Source: an uncultured Clostridia bacterium
GTDB lineage: Bacteria > Bacillota > Clostridia > UBA1381
Direction: 5' to 3'
Assembly: GCA_934486735.1 (NCBI GenBank)
Contig: CAKSQL010000043.1
Span: 1-17,476, forward strand
DNA length: 17,476 nt
Shown: one piece after another, positions 1 through 7,850 of the stretch
Layout of the letters: the number at the start of each line of letters is the position of its first letter
How positions within the stretch are numbered: the first letter of the stretch is position 1
Translations under genes and position numbers: made by a program
Notes under the pieces: model-generated
Told to the model about the DNA's origin: nothing
Database searches by the model: none
What the model saw: only the letters and a program-made list of their open reading frames with translations

Positions 1-2
1 TT

Positions 3-72
3 CCTCAGCGTTCAAAACGAACCCGACGGCGTACTTTGCGTACTCCGAGTGGTTCGCTTTTGGGCACTGAGG
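3..72. repeat. Long imperfect palindrome after atpD, possible bidirectional terminator
   Basis: The two ends CCTCAG (3-8) and CTGAGG (67-72) are complementary, as are CAAAACGAACC (13-23) and GGTTCGCTTTTG (51-62) with one bulged base. The centre contains two GTAC blocks around a TTTGC loop. Almost the whole 70 bases can therefore fold into one hairpin. On the plus strand it is followed by TCATTTTTT, as in an intrinsic terminator. On the minus strand, which matters for the ATPase operon, the bases after the hairpin lie outside the window. It could be a terminator shared by convergent genes or a dispersed palindromic repeat. Confidence 0.5.
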
Positions 73-87
73 TCATTTTTTACATCC

Positions 88-699
88 CTAAGAGTTTTTC
101 TTTATGATTTTGAGCCTTGTATGTTCCTCTCGCTCTTTTTCTTCCAGGGAGTTTGAGATGTCCTTCGATAATCCCTCGTAAAGAGGAATTGTTATATTTT
201 TGAGCGCGTTGGCTCTTTTTTGTGTCTTTTTGATGTTCATGGCTAAACGATAAACCGCGTTTTCGATTTCCGCCAGACGAACGGTGAGCTTTTTCACCTT
301 TGTGAATTTAATCATGGCATCGTCTAAGGCTGAACTTGTTCCGTAAAGTCCATAAGGCAGGGAATCGTTTTTCTCGTCTATGCTGACCGTCGGAATCTCA
401 ACACCCATAACACTTCTGAGCTTTATCTGCACACTTTCCTCAACGACAACGGCATGCATAAGCTCTTTCACATGCTCGACTCCCATGACGAGGTTGGCAG
501 AACCAAGGGCCTTGTATGCCTCGGCAAAGGTGCTTTCTATGTTCGCTTGAATTTCCTTTGCTTCCTCTATCAGCTGCATCATTTCGCGGATGAGAATGTT
601 GCGCTTTTTGTCAAGCATTTCATAGCCTTGCGTTGATAGCTTGAGAGTGTTCTTTACTGTCATGAGGTTTCCTTTTGTTGGTGCTACCGACTTATTCAT
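88..699 (-). CDS. ntpD: V-type ATP synthase subunit D (central rotor shaft)
   Basis: The 203-residue product matches the D subunit of V/A-type ATPases, the long coiled-coil shaft that turns inside the A3B3 head and passes torque to the membrane ring. The N-terminus (VAPTKGNLMTVKNTLKLS, then a helix rich in Lys and Arg) and the C-terminal basic helix are typical of the family, and the length is usual (about 200-220). The ATG start has a strong AAGGAGGG site eight bases upstream, and the family's P-T-K-x-N-L stretch lies just after it, so the full ORF is kept. It is the last gene of the ATPase operon but is separated from subunit B by about 490 bp of repeats, far more than any other gap in the block. 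That raises the question of whether it is transcribed with the rest. No convincing separate promoter was seen. Confidence 0.93.
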   Translation of the reverse strand: MNKSVAPTKGNLMTVKNTLKLSTQGYEMLDKKRNILIREMMQLIEEAKEIQANIESTFAEAYKALGSANLVMGVEHVKELMHAVVVEESVQIKLRSVMGVEIPTVSIDEKNDSLPYGLYGTSSALDDAMIKFTKVKKLTVRLAEIENAVYRLAMNIKKTQKRANALKNITIPLYEGLSKDISNSLEEKEREEHTRLKIIKKNS

Positions 700-744
700 T
701 CGCTTTTCCCTCCTTATTTTGAATTTTTATATCAATTCTTGTTT

Positions 745-1203
745 ACTGCCGATTGACTTTGTGCCGCAGCGCCAATATCTTTTATTGTACTTTTGCAGCC
801 TGCGCCATGTGACGCTTATTTTTCGCGCTGCTCTCAGTCCTTCCGCTATTCAAGCGCGGAAACAACAGATTGCCGACTAAAGACACGCGACGTACCCGGG
901 ATACTTCATGCCGCTGCAGCCTGTGACATGCAATTCTTATTTTTCGCGCGGTTTTGATCTCTCTGTAACTTGAGCGCGGAAAAGAAGCAAGCAGATTATC
1001 GGCTAAAGACGCGCCGACGTACGCGGGTACTTCATGCCGCTGCGGCCGGTGAGATGCGACGCTTATTTTTCGTGCGGTTTTTATCTCTCTGTAACTTGAG
1101 CGCGGAAAAGAAGCGAGCAGATTATCGGCTAAAGACGCGCCGACGTACGCGGGTACTTCAAGCGGCTGTAGCCGGTGAGATGCGACGCTTATTTTTCGTG
1201 CGG
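745..1203. repeat. Tandem array of ~126-bp units between atpB and atpD
   Basis: Three units begin with CTTATTTTTCG at 815, 936 and 1062, and a partial one begins at 1188. Spacings are 121, 126 and 126 bp. By eye the units 936-1061 and 1062-1187 differ at 7 of 126 positions. The unit 815-935 is clearly more diverged, and a still weaker trace can be followed back to about 745. The partial unit 1188-1203 is the 3' end of the B-subunit gene, including its stop codon, so each unit carries a copy of about 16 bases of B's end. No protein with Shine-Dalgarno support is encoded. The unit is longer than, and unlike, a CRISPR repeat. Confidence 0.85.
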
Positions 1204-2577
1204 AGCATAGTACTTGTCGAGAATCTCGTCACTTACCCTGTCAAGCTCTGTACGCGGCAGCATGCCCAACAGCTCCCAACCCATGTCGAGAGTGGTTTCG
1301 ATATTTCTATTATCATTCTTATCCTGGTTGAGGAATTTTTCCTCAAATGCGCGTCCGAATGCCAGGTACTTCTTATCTATATCCGAAAGCTCGTCCTCAC
1401 CTATTACCGATGCAAGACTGCGCGCATCCTCAACCTTTGAGTAAGCCGCAAAAAGCTGATTCGACAGTGCAGGATGATCCTCGCGCGTGAAGCCCTCGCC
1501 GATACCGTCCTTCATGAGTCGCGACAGCGACGGCAGGATTGCAACCGGCGGATAGATACCTTTAAGTGACAGATTTCTGTCAAGAACTATCTGACCCTCG
1601 GTGATATATCCGGTCAAGTCAGGTACAGGGTGCGTGATATCGTCATTCGGCATTGTCAGGATAGGCACTTGTGTTACAGAGCCTTTGGCATCCTTTACTA
1701 TGCCTGCGCGTTCGTACAGCGACGCCAGGTCGGAATAAAGATATCCCGGGAAGCCTTTTCGTGACGGAATCTCGCCCTTTGACGACGAAATCTCACGCAA
1801 TGCCTCGGCGTACGATGTCATATCGGTGAGTATTACAAGCACGTGCATATTATGCGTAAATGCAAGATATTCCGCCGCTGTCAGTGCACAGCGCGGAGTG
1901 ATTATTCTTTCAACAACAGGGTCATTGGAAAGATTTAAGAACATTACAACCTTTTGCAGAACGCCGCTTTCCTCAAACGAGCGTTTGAAGTAATTCGCAA
2001 CGTCGTGCTTTACGCCCATTGCCGCGAACACGATTGCAAAATTATCGCCGTCGCCCTCGGCATCGGCAATCTTCGCCTGGGACGCAATCTGCACCGCCAG
2101 AGCATCATGCGGCATACCGTCGCCCGAGAAGATAGGCAGCTTCTGCCCTCTTATCAGCGTGGACAGTGAATCTATGGACGAGATACCGGTCTGAATAAAG
2201 TTATTCGGGTAAACTCTCGCCACCGGATTTATCGGCTTTCCGTTTACGTCACGCGTTTCATCTGCGAAATAGTCGCCCAGACCATCTATCGGTCTGCCTA
2301 TTCCGTCCATCGTTCTGCCGAGCATTTCCTTTGAGAGCGCCAGCTCCATCGGCTTGCCGGTCATTTTTGTTTTTGTATTTGTCAGCGACAGTCCGGTTGT
2401 TCCCTCAAAAACCTGAACAACGGCTTTATCGCCCGAAATTGCTATGATACGTCCCATTCTCTTGGTCTTTTCATCGACCGTCATGGTGACAACTTCTTCA
2501 TATGATGCCCCTCTGACGCCTTCAATGACAGCCAGAGGACCTTCAACATTTTTCAATCCGATATATTCAATTGCCAT
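1189..2577 (-). CDS. ntpB: V-type ATP synthase subunit B
   Basis: The 462-residue product is the non-catalytic nucleotide-site subunit that alternates with A in the A3B3 head. It has the N-terminal beta-barrel start (EYIGLKNVEGPLAVIEGV) and the ISSIDSLSTLIRGQKLPIFS segment. The phosphate-loop position reads SGDGMPHDALA, without the Walker A Lys, as expected for B. The stretches LTDMTSYAEALREISS and FPGYLYSDLASLYERAG are signature regions of the family. The ATG has AAGGAGG nine bases upstream. The gene lies 20 bp after subunit A. Its last codons and TAA stop form the edge of the tandem repeat array that follows, so the repeat probably arose by duplication that included the end of this gene. 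Confidence 0.96.
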   Translation of the reverse strand: MAIEYIGLKNVEGPLAVIEGVRGASYEEVVTMTVDEKTKRMGRIIAISGDKAVVQVFEGTTGLSLTNTKTKMTGKPMELALSKEMLGRTMDGIGRPIDGLGDYFADETRDVNGKPINPVARVYPNNFIQTGISSIDSLSTLIRGQKLPIFSGDGMPHDALAVQIASQAKIADAEGDGDNFAIVFAAMGVKHDVANYFKRSFEESGVLQKVVMFLNLSNDPVVERIITPRCALTAAEYLAFTHNMHVLVILTDMTSYAEALREISSSKGEIPSRKGFPGYLYSDLASLYERAGIVKDAKGSVTQVPILTMPNDDITHPVPDLTGYITEGQIVLDRNLSLKGIYPPVAILPSLSRLMKDGIGEGFTREDHPALSNQLFAAYSKVEDARSLASVIGEDELSDIDKKYLAFGRAFEEKFLNQDKNDNRNIETTLDMGWELLGMLPRTELDRVSDEILDKYYAPHEK

Positions 2578-2597
2578 AACGAATTTCCTCCTTACCG

Positions 2598-4373
2598 TCA
2601 GTTAGCCTTAACAATCTGCGCCAGGGTGTCGGAAACCTTGGCTTTAAGCTCATCAAGCGCCTTTAAATTATCATTCGAAATATTATATTTCATTCTTATA
2701 ACTTCATCTATGATTCCGCTCTTGCGAACCTCTGAAAGAACGATATTATTCGAAACGACCTCCATAATGCCTTTATAAAGTGCAATGATGACTTCCATCA
2801 TTTTATTCTGCTTTTCAAGCGGCACATAGGTATCGTCCTTATGATATGCGTTCTGCTGCAGGAATCCCAGTCGGATAACCCTTGCAACCTCCAAAACGGC
2901 GCGCTGTTCATCGGGCAGCACGTCCTCGCCGATAAGCTTTACAATCTCCATGAGATTGCTTTCCTCCTGGAGAATACTCATCAGCTGAGCGCGGTTTTTA
3001 AGGAATCTCTTATCGATATGCTCGGAATACCAATCACTCAAATCGTCCATATACTCCGAATAGCTTGTCAGCCATGCGATAGCGGGATAGTGACGCGCAT
3101 ATGCAAGGCTCTTGTCAAGCGCCCAGAAGCATCTTATAAATCTCTTTGTATTCTGAGTTACCGGCTCGGAGAAGTCCGCACCCTGCGGCGATACCGCACC
3201 GATAATTGTGACAGAACCCTCTGTTCCGTTCAAATTATCCACATAGCCGGCACGCTCGTAAAAGCCCGAAAGTCTCGATGCCAAATATGCAGGGAAGCCC
3301 TCCTCGGCAGGCATTTCCTCAAGTCGTCCCGATATTTCTCTCAGAGCCTCCGCCCAACGCGAGGTCGAGTCAGCCATGATTGCGACATGATATCCCATAT
3401 CTCGGTAATACTCTGCCAATGTGATACCTGTGTATATGCTTGCTTCACGCGCCGCAACAGGCATGTTCGAGGTGTTTGCTATAAGCACCGTTCTGTCCAA
3501 CAACGGCTTGTTTGATTTCGGGTCGAGCAGCTCGGAGAACTCCTCCAAAACCTGAGTCATTTCGTTTCCGCGCTCTCCGCAGCCGATATATACGATGATA
3601 TCGGCGTCCGACCACTTTGCAAGCTGATGCTGAGTCATTGTCTTACCCGTTCCGAAGCCGCCCGGAATTGCAGCCGCGCCGCCCTTTGCAATCGGGAACA
3701 TGGTATCGACAATTCTCTGTCCGGTAATCAGCGGAGTAGATATCTGACGGCGGTTATGATAAGGTCTCGCCTGCTTTATCGGCCACTCCTGCTTCATTGT
3801 TATTTCTTTTTCGCCAAATTCGGTCTTGATTTTTGCGATTGTTTCGGAGATTGTATACTCGCCGTCTGCGGCAACCCAAGTAACATCGCCCGAGACATCG
3901 GGCGGCAGCATTACCTTATGCATTATCAGCGAGGTTTCCGGAACCTCGGCGATGATGCTGCCCGGCTCCAATTTATCTCCGACCTTTACTTTCATTGTTG
4001 TGCTCCACTTTTTCTTCTCGTCAAGAGATGAAAGTGTGAGTCCTCTGCCTATAAACGATCCGGAAAGGTCTCTGATATCTCTCAAAGGACGCTCGATTCC
4101 GTCAAATATATTGGAAAGTATGCCGGGAGCAAGTGTTACCGAGAACGGCTTGCCCATTGAGAAAACCGGTTCGTTCGGCTTCAGACCGGTGGTTTCCTCA
4201 TAAACCTGAATTATTGTCACATCGGATTTTACGCCTATGACCTCGCCGATAAGGCGCATATTGCCCACAAGCACCATTTCCTGCATTTTAAAGCTGTCAT
4301 TGCCCTTAGCTTCAACTACCGGTCCGTTAATTCCGTAGATATATCCTTCGTTTTGTTTCAAATTTACCGCCAC
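2598..4373 (-). CDS. ntpA: V-type ATP synthase subunit A, catalytic
   Basis: The 591-residue product is the catalytic subunit that hydrolyses or makes ATP. The Walker A loop GGFGTGKT is at residues 238-245 and the catalytic-Glu motif GCGERGNE at about 264-271. The Walker B region VAIMADSTSRWAEALREIS and the long non-homologous insertion typical of A subunits (about 115-200) are present, and the length is normal. The E gene ends one base before the GTG used here as the start, so translation may be coupled. No good Shine-Dalgarno precedes that GTG. AAGGTGG lies eight bases before a TTG four codons further in, so the true start could be that TTG at 4361. B follows directly. Confidence 0.96.
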   Translation of the reverse strand: MAVNLKQNEGYIYGINGPVVEAKGNDSFKMQEMVLVGNMRLIGEVIGVKSDVTIIQVYEETTGLKPNEPVFSMGKPFSVTLAPGILSNIFDGIERPLRDIRDLSGSFIGRGLTLSSLDEKKKWSTTMKVKVGDKLEPGSIIAEVPETSLIMHKVMLPPDVSGDVTWVAADGEYTISETIAKIKTEFGEKEITMKQEWPIKQARPYHNRRQISTPLITGQRIVDTMFPIAKGGAAAIPGGFGTGKTMTQHQLAKWSDADIIVYIGCGERGNEMTQVLEEFSELLDPKSNKPLLDRTVLIANTSNMPVAAREASIYTGITLAEYYRDMGYHVAIMADSTSRWAEALREISGRLEEMPAEEGFPAYLASRLSGFYERAGYVDNLNGTEGSVTIIGAVSPQGADFSEPVTQNTKRFIRCFWALDKSLAYARHYPAIAWLTSYSEYMDDLSDWYSEHIDKRFLKNRAQLMSILQEESNLMEIVKLIGEDVLPDEQRAVLEVARVIRLGFLQQNAYHKDDTYVPLEKQNKMMEVIIALYKGIMEVVSNNIVLSEVRKSGIIDEVIRMKYNISNDNLKALDELKAKVSDTLAQIVKAN

Positions 4374-4374
4374 C

Positions 4375-4962
4375 TTACGCTTTGATTGACAATCCGCTTG
4401 TCTTTAAAAAATTATGATGCTCGTTTTCAAGCATCTCTTTGATTGAGTAATCGACCGAAATATGCGCGTTGCGCACAATCGCGCCGCCGATAATATTATC
4501 GTTTGTTATCTCAAACACTCGGCTTCCCGGAATTTCCTTTTCTATTGCCTCTTTAAATTTCATATCGCGCGGCATGACATAAATATCTCCGCCGCCTGCT
4601 TCGTCCGCTGCTTTTTTTGCCTTTTCGGCGAGCCAGCCCTCATAAGCCTCGGATTCTATAAACTCTTCAAGCCTTGCCTTTGCTTTTTCAAAGACATCTG
4701 CTATAATTTCCTCACGTTTTTTTATAACTTCCTTTTTAAGCTCCATCTCAATTTTCAGGACTCTCTCATTGCTTTCTTTGGAATATTTCGCAACCGCCTT
4801 TTGAATGTCCTCATATGCATCGCCCAAAAGCTCAATTTCCTTTTTTTCTATCGCCGAGTTTTTCTTTTTATCGATTTCGGCAACAATCTGCTCCTTTTTG
4901 GCTTCCGCCTCATTCAATATCGTTTTTGAGAAAATCGCAAGCTTTTTTTCCAAGTCTGCCAT
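4375..4962 (-). CDS. ntpE: V-type ATP synthase subunit E (peripheral stalk)
   Basis: The 195-residue product has a long charged N-terminal helix (about 1-105, rich in Lys and Glu, probable coiled coil) and a C-terminal globular part ending in a segment like NDNIIGGAIVRNAHISVDYS. That last segment is the family hallmark of subunit E and binds the head. With subunit H it forms the peripheral stalk that holds the A3B3 head still. The ATG is preceded by AAAGGA ten bases upstream. The gene lies 32 bp after F and one base before A. Confidence 0.9.
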   Translation of the reverse strand: MADLEKKLAIFSKTILNEAEAKKEQIVAEIDKKKNSAIEKKEIELLGDAYEDIQKAVAKYSKESNERVLKIEMELKKEVIKKREEIIADVFEKAKARLEEFIESEAYEGWLAEKAKKAADEAGGGDIYVMPRDMKFKEAIEKEIPGSRVFEITNDNIIGGAIVRNAHISVDYSIKEMLENEHHNFLKTSGLSIKA

Positions 4963-4994
4963 AATTCTTCATTCCTTTCCTTTAGGCACGTCTG

Positions 4995-5303
4995 CTACAT
5001 TTTCAATCCGATCGCCTCGCGCACATAGCTGTTGATACTGTTCACTATGTCTCTGCTGCCATGGCGGTCGGGGATTTCGACAATCAGCGGCACCGGTCTT
5101 GTCAGCTTCATGCTGCTGATTTTCTCGGGAATAAGCTTGCCGAGCTTCTCAGTCAGCAAAACTATTCCTATATCCTCTGATGCGCACACCTTATCAAGCT
5201 CCCTTGACACCTCGTCCGCCTCGTGTACCACGCAGCCCTCTATTCCTGCAAGGCGCATGCCTATCTGAGTATCTATATTATCACTTATCAAATACATTTT
5301 CAT
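4995..5303 (-). CDS. ntpG: V-type ATP synthase subunit F
   Basis: The 102-residue product fits subunit F (called NtpG in Enterococcus hirae), a small Rossmann-like protein bound to the central shaft. The start MKMYLISDNIDTQIGMRLAG, the middle IGIVLLTEKLG and PVPLIVEIPD match the family pattern of an opening beta strand, IGIxLxTE and a later strand ending in IP. AAAGGAG lies 11 bases before the first ATG; a second Met two codons later is possible. A GC-rich stem-loop lies in the 68-bp gap after the K gene. Confidence 0.9.
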   Translation of the reverse strand: MKMYLISDNIDTQIGMRLAGIEGCVVHEADEVSRELDKVCASEDIGIVLLTEKLGKLIPEKISSMKLTRPVPLIVEIPDRHGSRDIVNSINSYVREAIGLKM

Positions 5304-5337
5304 TTCTTTGGTTGCTCCTTTCCGCGTGGTGATTCGA

Positions 5338-5359
5338 GGGGCAGCCGCCCGGCCGCCCC
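5338..5359 (-). other. GC-rich stem-loop between K and F genes
   Basis: On the minus strand GGGGCGGCC pairs with GGCTGCCCC around a GGGC loop, giving a nine-pair stem with one G-T wobble. No T-run follows, so it is unlikely to stop transcription completely. It may stabilise the 3' end of a K-containing transcript or reduce readthrough. The role is inferred from position only. Confidence 0.55.
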
Positions 5360-5371
5360 ATAAAGACGAAA

Positions 5372-5788
5372 TCAGCTGAACAAAATCAACAGCGAGATGA
5401 TCAAGCCGTAGAGCGCGATACCCTCGGCAAGAGCAACGAAGATAAGAGTTTTACCCATAATCTTTTCGTTTTCGCTCATCGCTCCGATTGCGGCAGATGC
5501 TGCCGATGCAACGGCGATACCGCCGCCTATGCCCGAAAGACCTGTTGCCAATGCGGCACCGACGTACATAAGTCCGCCCTGAGCAGCCTCAGCGCCGCCC
5601 TCTGCTGCCGCAAATGCTGCCGGTGCTCCGCAGAGCATTGCAACGCTTGCGATTCCGAACAGACTGAAGAAGCTGATTGCATTCATAAGCAAGCACGCCT
5701 TGCCCTTTGTTTTTCCGCTTGCACGATACCAAATATAGGGAACTGCCACACTGAGAACCATTAACACCAATAAAACTTTTAACAACAT
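5372..5788 (-). CDS. ntpK: V-type ATP synthase subunit K (membrane ring proteolipid) with N-terminal extension
   Basis: The 138-residue product is the rotor-ring proteolipid. The functional hairpin lies in the C-terminal half: helix one about 72-102 (GGLMYVGAALATGLSGIGGG and on) and helix two about 113-137. Helix two has the ion-carrying Glu122 in ALAEGIALYG and a Tyr five residues later. The first 60 residues contain two more hydrophobic stretches (about 3-21 and 36-56) with no acidic residue, ending in a signal-peptidase-like APAAFA just before AAEGG. Either this is a four-helix proteolipid with one ion site, as in E. hirae NtpK, or the N-terminal part is removed and leaves an 8-kDa type subunit. 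The Gln that helps bind sodium in Na+ rings is Gly here, so proton use is possible but not proven. GGAGG lies eight bases before the ATG. Confidence 0.92.
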   Translation of the reverse strand: MLLKVLLVLMVLSVAVPYIWYRASGKTKGKACLLMNAISFFSLFGIASVAMLCGAPAAFAAAEGGAEAAQGGLMYVGAALATGLSGIGGGIAVASAASAAIGAMSENEKIMGKTLIFVALAEGIALYGLIISLLILFS

Positions 5789-5835
5789 AATTTTTTCCTC
5801 CGTTTTTTCATAATTATTTTAATTTTTCAAAATCG

Positions 5836-5874
5836 CCGGCCGACTCCCGCGCCGCAGGCGAGAGGTTCTGCCGG
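5836..5874 (-). other. Stem-loop between I and K genes
   Basis: CCGGC (5836-5840) pairs with GCCGG (5870-5874), and CTC/GAG and CGC/GCG pairs lie inside. After it, the minus strand has an AT-rich leader and a strong GGAGG site before K. A structured, unpaired-leader arrangement upstream of the proteolipid gene would suit the need for many K copies per complex. This is an inference by analogy. Confidence 0.4.
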
Positions 5875-5881
5875 AAACATT

Positions 5882-7759
5882 TTAATTATTGCTTATAAAC
5901 TGTTTGCCGTCACCCTTGAAATACCTGCTGAACATCTCGTAATATTCAAGTCTGAGCACCTGGATGCCGACAATAAGTCCCTCAAGACCCATAACCAGGG
6001 CGTTTCCGAAAATCTTTACGATTATTCCGCCCGCTCCGCTGCCTGCAAGCATTGTAACCGCCATCATCATTCCGACATGGATAATTGCAAATGCGCCGAC
6101 ACGCAGGAAAGAGATTGTATTTGTCACAAAGCTCAAAAGCACATCGAACATTTCGAAGAAGCTTTCCACAAAGAACATTCCGTCCTTCTTCATCCAGTTT
6201 TTATCACCCTTCAAAAGCTCGGACAGTGGCTCCTGCAGGAACATCAGCACGAATGTGACGAGCATCAATATTCCCAAAAGCTTTGAGCTGATTCCCAGAT
6301 TCTTTACCATGTTCAGAATTAAAAGCAGCATGCTCACGTAGAATATCATTCCCGAAACGCCGTTCGGACTGAACAGAAACGTACCCCATTCCTTTTCCCT
6401 CGCCGAGTTTATCAGATTCAGGAACATGCATATGATTATAATCGCAACTCCCAGTGCAACCGCGCCTATCAGCATGAACATAATCTGATCTATCGGCTCA
6501 ATCAATCTGACCGATTTGAGCAGCTCCTCATTGCCGAATACACTTCCGTAAACAAACCCGAATCCGATTCCCGAGACCCCGACTGCGGATATGATTGCCG
6601 CGAGCCGGTTTTTGGTTTTCCTGTAGAGTATATATCCGAATATTGCAAACAGTGCGCTCTGTCCGACGTCGCCGAACATTATGCCGTAGAGCAGGAAGTA
6701 CGAAACTGCCAGGAAGAAGGTCGGGTCTATTTCGCCGTACCTCGGCAAGCCGTACATATTCACAAACATCTCAAACGGCTTTATTATTTTAGGATTCTTC
6801 AGCTTCGTCGGCGGCTTTGCAACCCTTGCCAGGTTCTCCGCCTCTTCAATGAAGAATATCACGCTATCGTCATTGTGTGCCTGCTTTTCAAGTGCTTTGG
6901 CATCCTTGACAGGCATCCAACCGACTAAATAGAAGAAATCGGTGCTGTGTGCCGCTTTCTTTTTAATCTGTTCGTAGCCCGCCTGCTTTTTCGTGTAGTT
7001 GTAAATCGCGGATAACAGACCCTTTTCGCTTTCGGCAAGCTTTTTCATTTCCTTATCGCACCGCTCGATATCCGAGGTCAGAACCTCGTTCTGCTTTGTC
7101 AGATACCCCTGCGTTGCCTTCGGAGTGCCTATCGCCGCGTCGGGGATATCAAATTCGTCGAAGTAGAGCGAATCGAACACCGCGTTTATTCTGTCCGACT
7201 CGGTTTTCGGTGCAAAGTAGAAGCCCCAGATATCGTCCTTTTCCTCCGACGTCTTAACGAATATCGCGTCAAGGTCGCCCAAAAAGGTTTTAAGGGTCAT
7301 GTAGCTGCTTCTCGGCATTCTGCCGAAATGGTAATCGGTAAATTGAAAATGCAAAAGCTTATTCAAGTCCACATCCACATTTTCAAATGCGTCAAACTGG
7401 TGAATAATCCTGTTATTTTCGTTTATCCGCGAAGTATTTGAGGACTTTTCCTCCTCGGCGAGAGATATTTTTTTCTTCAGCTCATTCAGCGTCTCGAAAA
7501 TCTCATCGTCGCTCATGTCAAGCTCGCCGCCCGATTTCTCGGGCTCAAGCCCGGCGCTGTCCATAATTTCCTTTGTCATTTTGAAAAGCGTGTCATATCG
7601 GTTGTCCTCGGTGAACGGGAGCAGCTTTTCGCCGTTTTCGAGAACCGATAACGCATTTTCCAAATGAATTTCCTTGCCAACAACGTAGTCCGAAACGACT
7701 TTATTGAAACAGTCAAGCTTTCCGGCTATCGTCACAGCCTCCATCTTTAAAACTGACAA
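5882..7759 (-). CDS. ntpI: V-type ATP synthase subunit I (membrane stator)
   Basis: The 625-residue product is the membrane stator that forms the ion half-channels next to the K ring. Residues 1-340 are soluble and rich in coiled coil (about 85-120 and 215-265), binding the peripheral stalks. From about 345 there are some seven or eight membrane spans, opened by FLLYGIMFGDVGQSA, a family signature. R553 in SFLRVGAFAIIH is the essential channel Arg, and R603 in VLRLEYYEMF is the second conserved Arg. The start is TTG at 7759. GGAG lies eight bases upstream, and MSVLKMEAVTIAG aligns with other I subunits, whereas the next ATG is too far from the site. The weak start codon suits a single-copy subunit. 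Confidence 0.95.
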   Translation of the reverse strand: MSVLKMEAVTIAGKLDCFNKVVSDYVVGKEIHLENALSVLENGEKLLPFTEDNRYDTLFKMTKEIMDSAGLEPEKSGGELDMSDDEIFETLNELKKKISLAEEEKSSNTSRINENNRIIHQFDAFENVDVDLNKLLHFQFTDYHFGRMPRSSYMTLKTFLGDLDAIFVKTSEEKDDIWGFYFAPKTESDRINAVFDSLYFDEFDIPDAAIGTPKATQGYLTKQNEVLTSDIERCDKEMKKLAESEKGLLSAIYNYTKKQAGYEQIKKKAAHSTDFFYLVGWMPVKDAKALEKQAHNDDSVIFFIEEAENLARVAKPPTKLKNPKIIKPFEMFVNMYGLPRYGEIDPTFFLAVSYFLLYGIMFGDVGQSALFAIFGYILYRKTKNRLAAIISAVGVSGIGFGFVYGSVFGNEELLKSVRLIEPIDQIMFMLIGAVALGVAIIIICMFLNLINSAREKEWGTFLFSPNGVSGMIFYVSMLLLILNMVKNLGISSKLLGILMLVTFVLMFLQEPLSELLKGDKNWMKKDGMFFVESFFEMFDVLLSFVTNTISFLRVGAFAIIHVGMMMAVTMLAGSGAGGIIVKIFGNALVMGLEGLIVGIQVLRLEYYEMFSRYFKGDGKQFISNN

Positions 7760-7789
7760 GAAATCATCTCCTTTTTATTCCGCCGCAAT

Positions 7790-7809
7790 GCGCTCTTTTT
7801 CAAAAGCGC
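7790..7809 (-). other. Small stem-loop between C and I genes
   Basis: GCGCT and AGCGC, separated by a ten-base AT-rich stretch, can pair in the 91-bp gap between the C and I genes. It is short and lies before the GGAG site of I. It is listed because all three gaps flanking I and K carry such structures; taken alone it is weak. Confidence 0.3.
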
Positions 7810-7850
7810 CCCGGCTTCCTTTTTTTTATTTGCTGTCCGATATCTTTTCT

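Noticed and set aside
815..1187. CRISPR-like array
   Set aside because: The units are about 126 bp and similar over their whole length; there are no short repeats with variable spacers and no cas genes.
970..1440. Plus-strand frame of 156 codons with an internal protein repeat
   Set aside because: The protein repeat simply reflects the 126-bp DNA repeat, whose period is a multiple of three. There is no ribosome site, and the frame runs into the antisense of the B-subunit gene.
2841..3515. Plus-strand frame of 224 codons
   Set aside because: It is antisense to the catalytic A-subunit gene, which has complete family motifs; this is a shadow frame.
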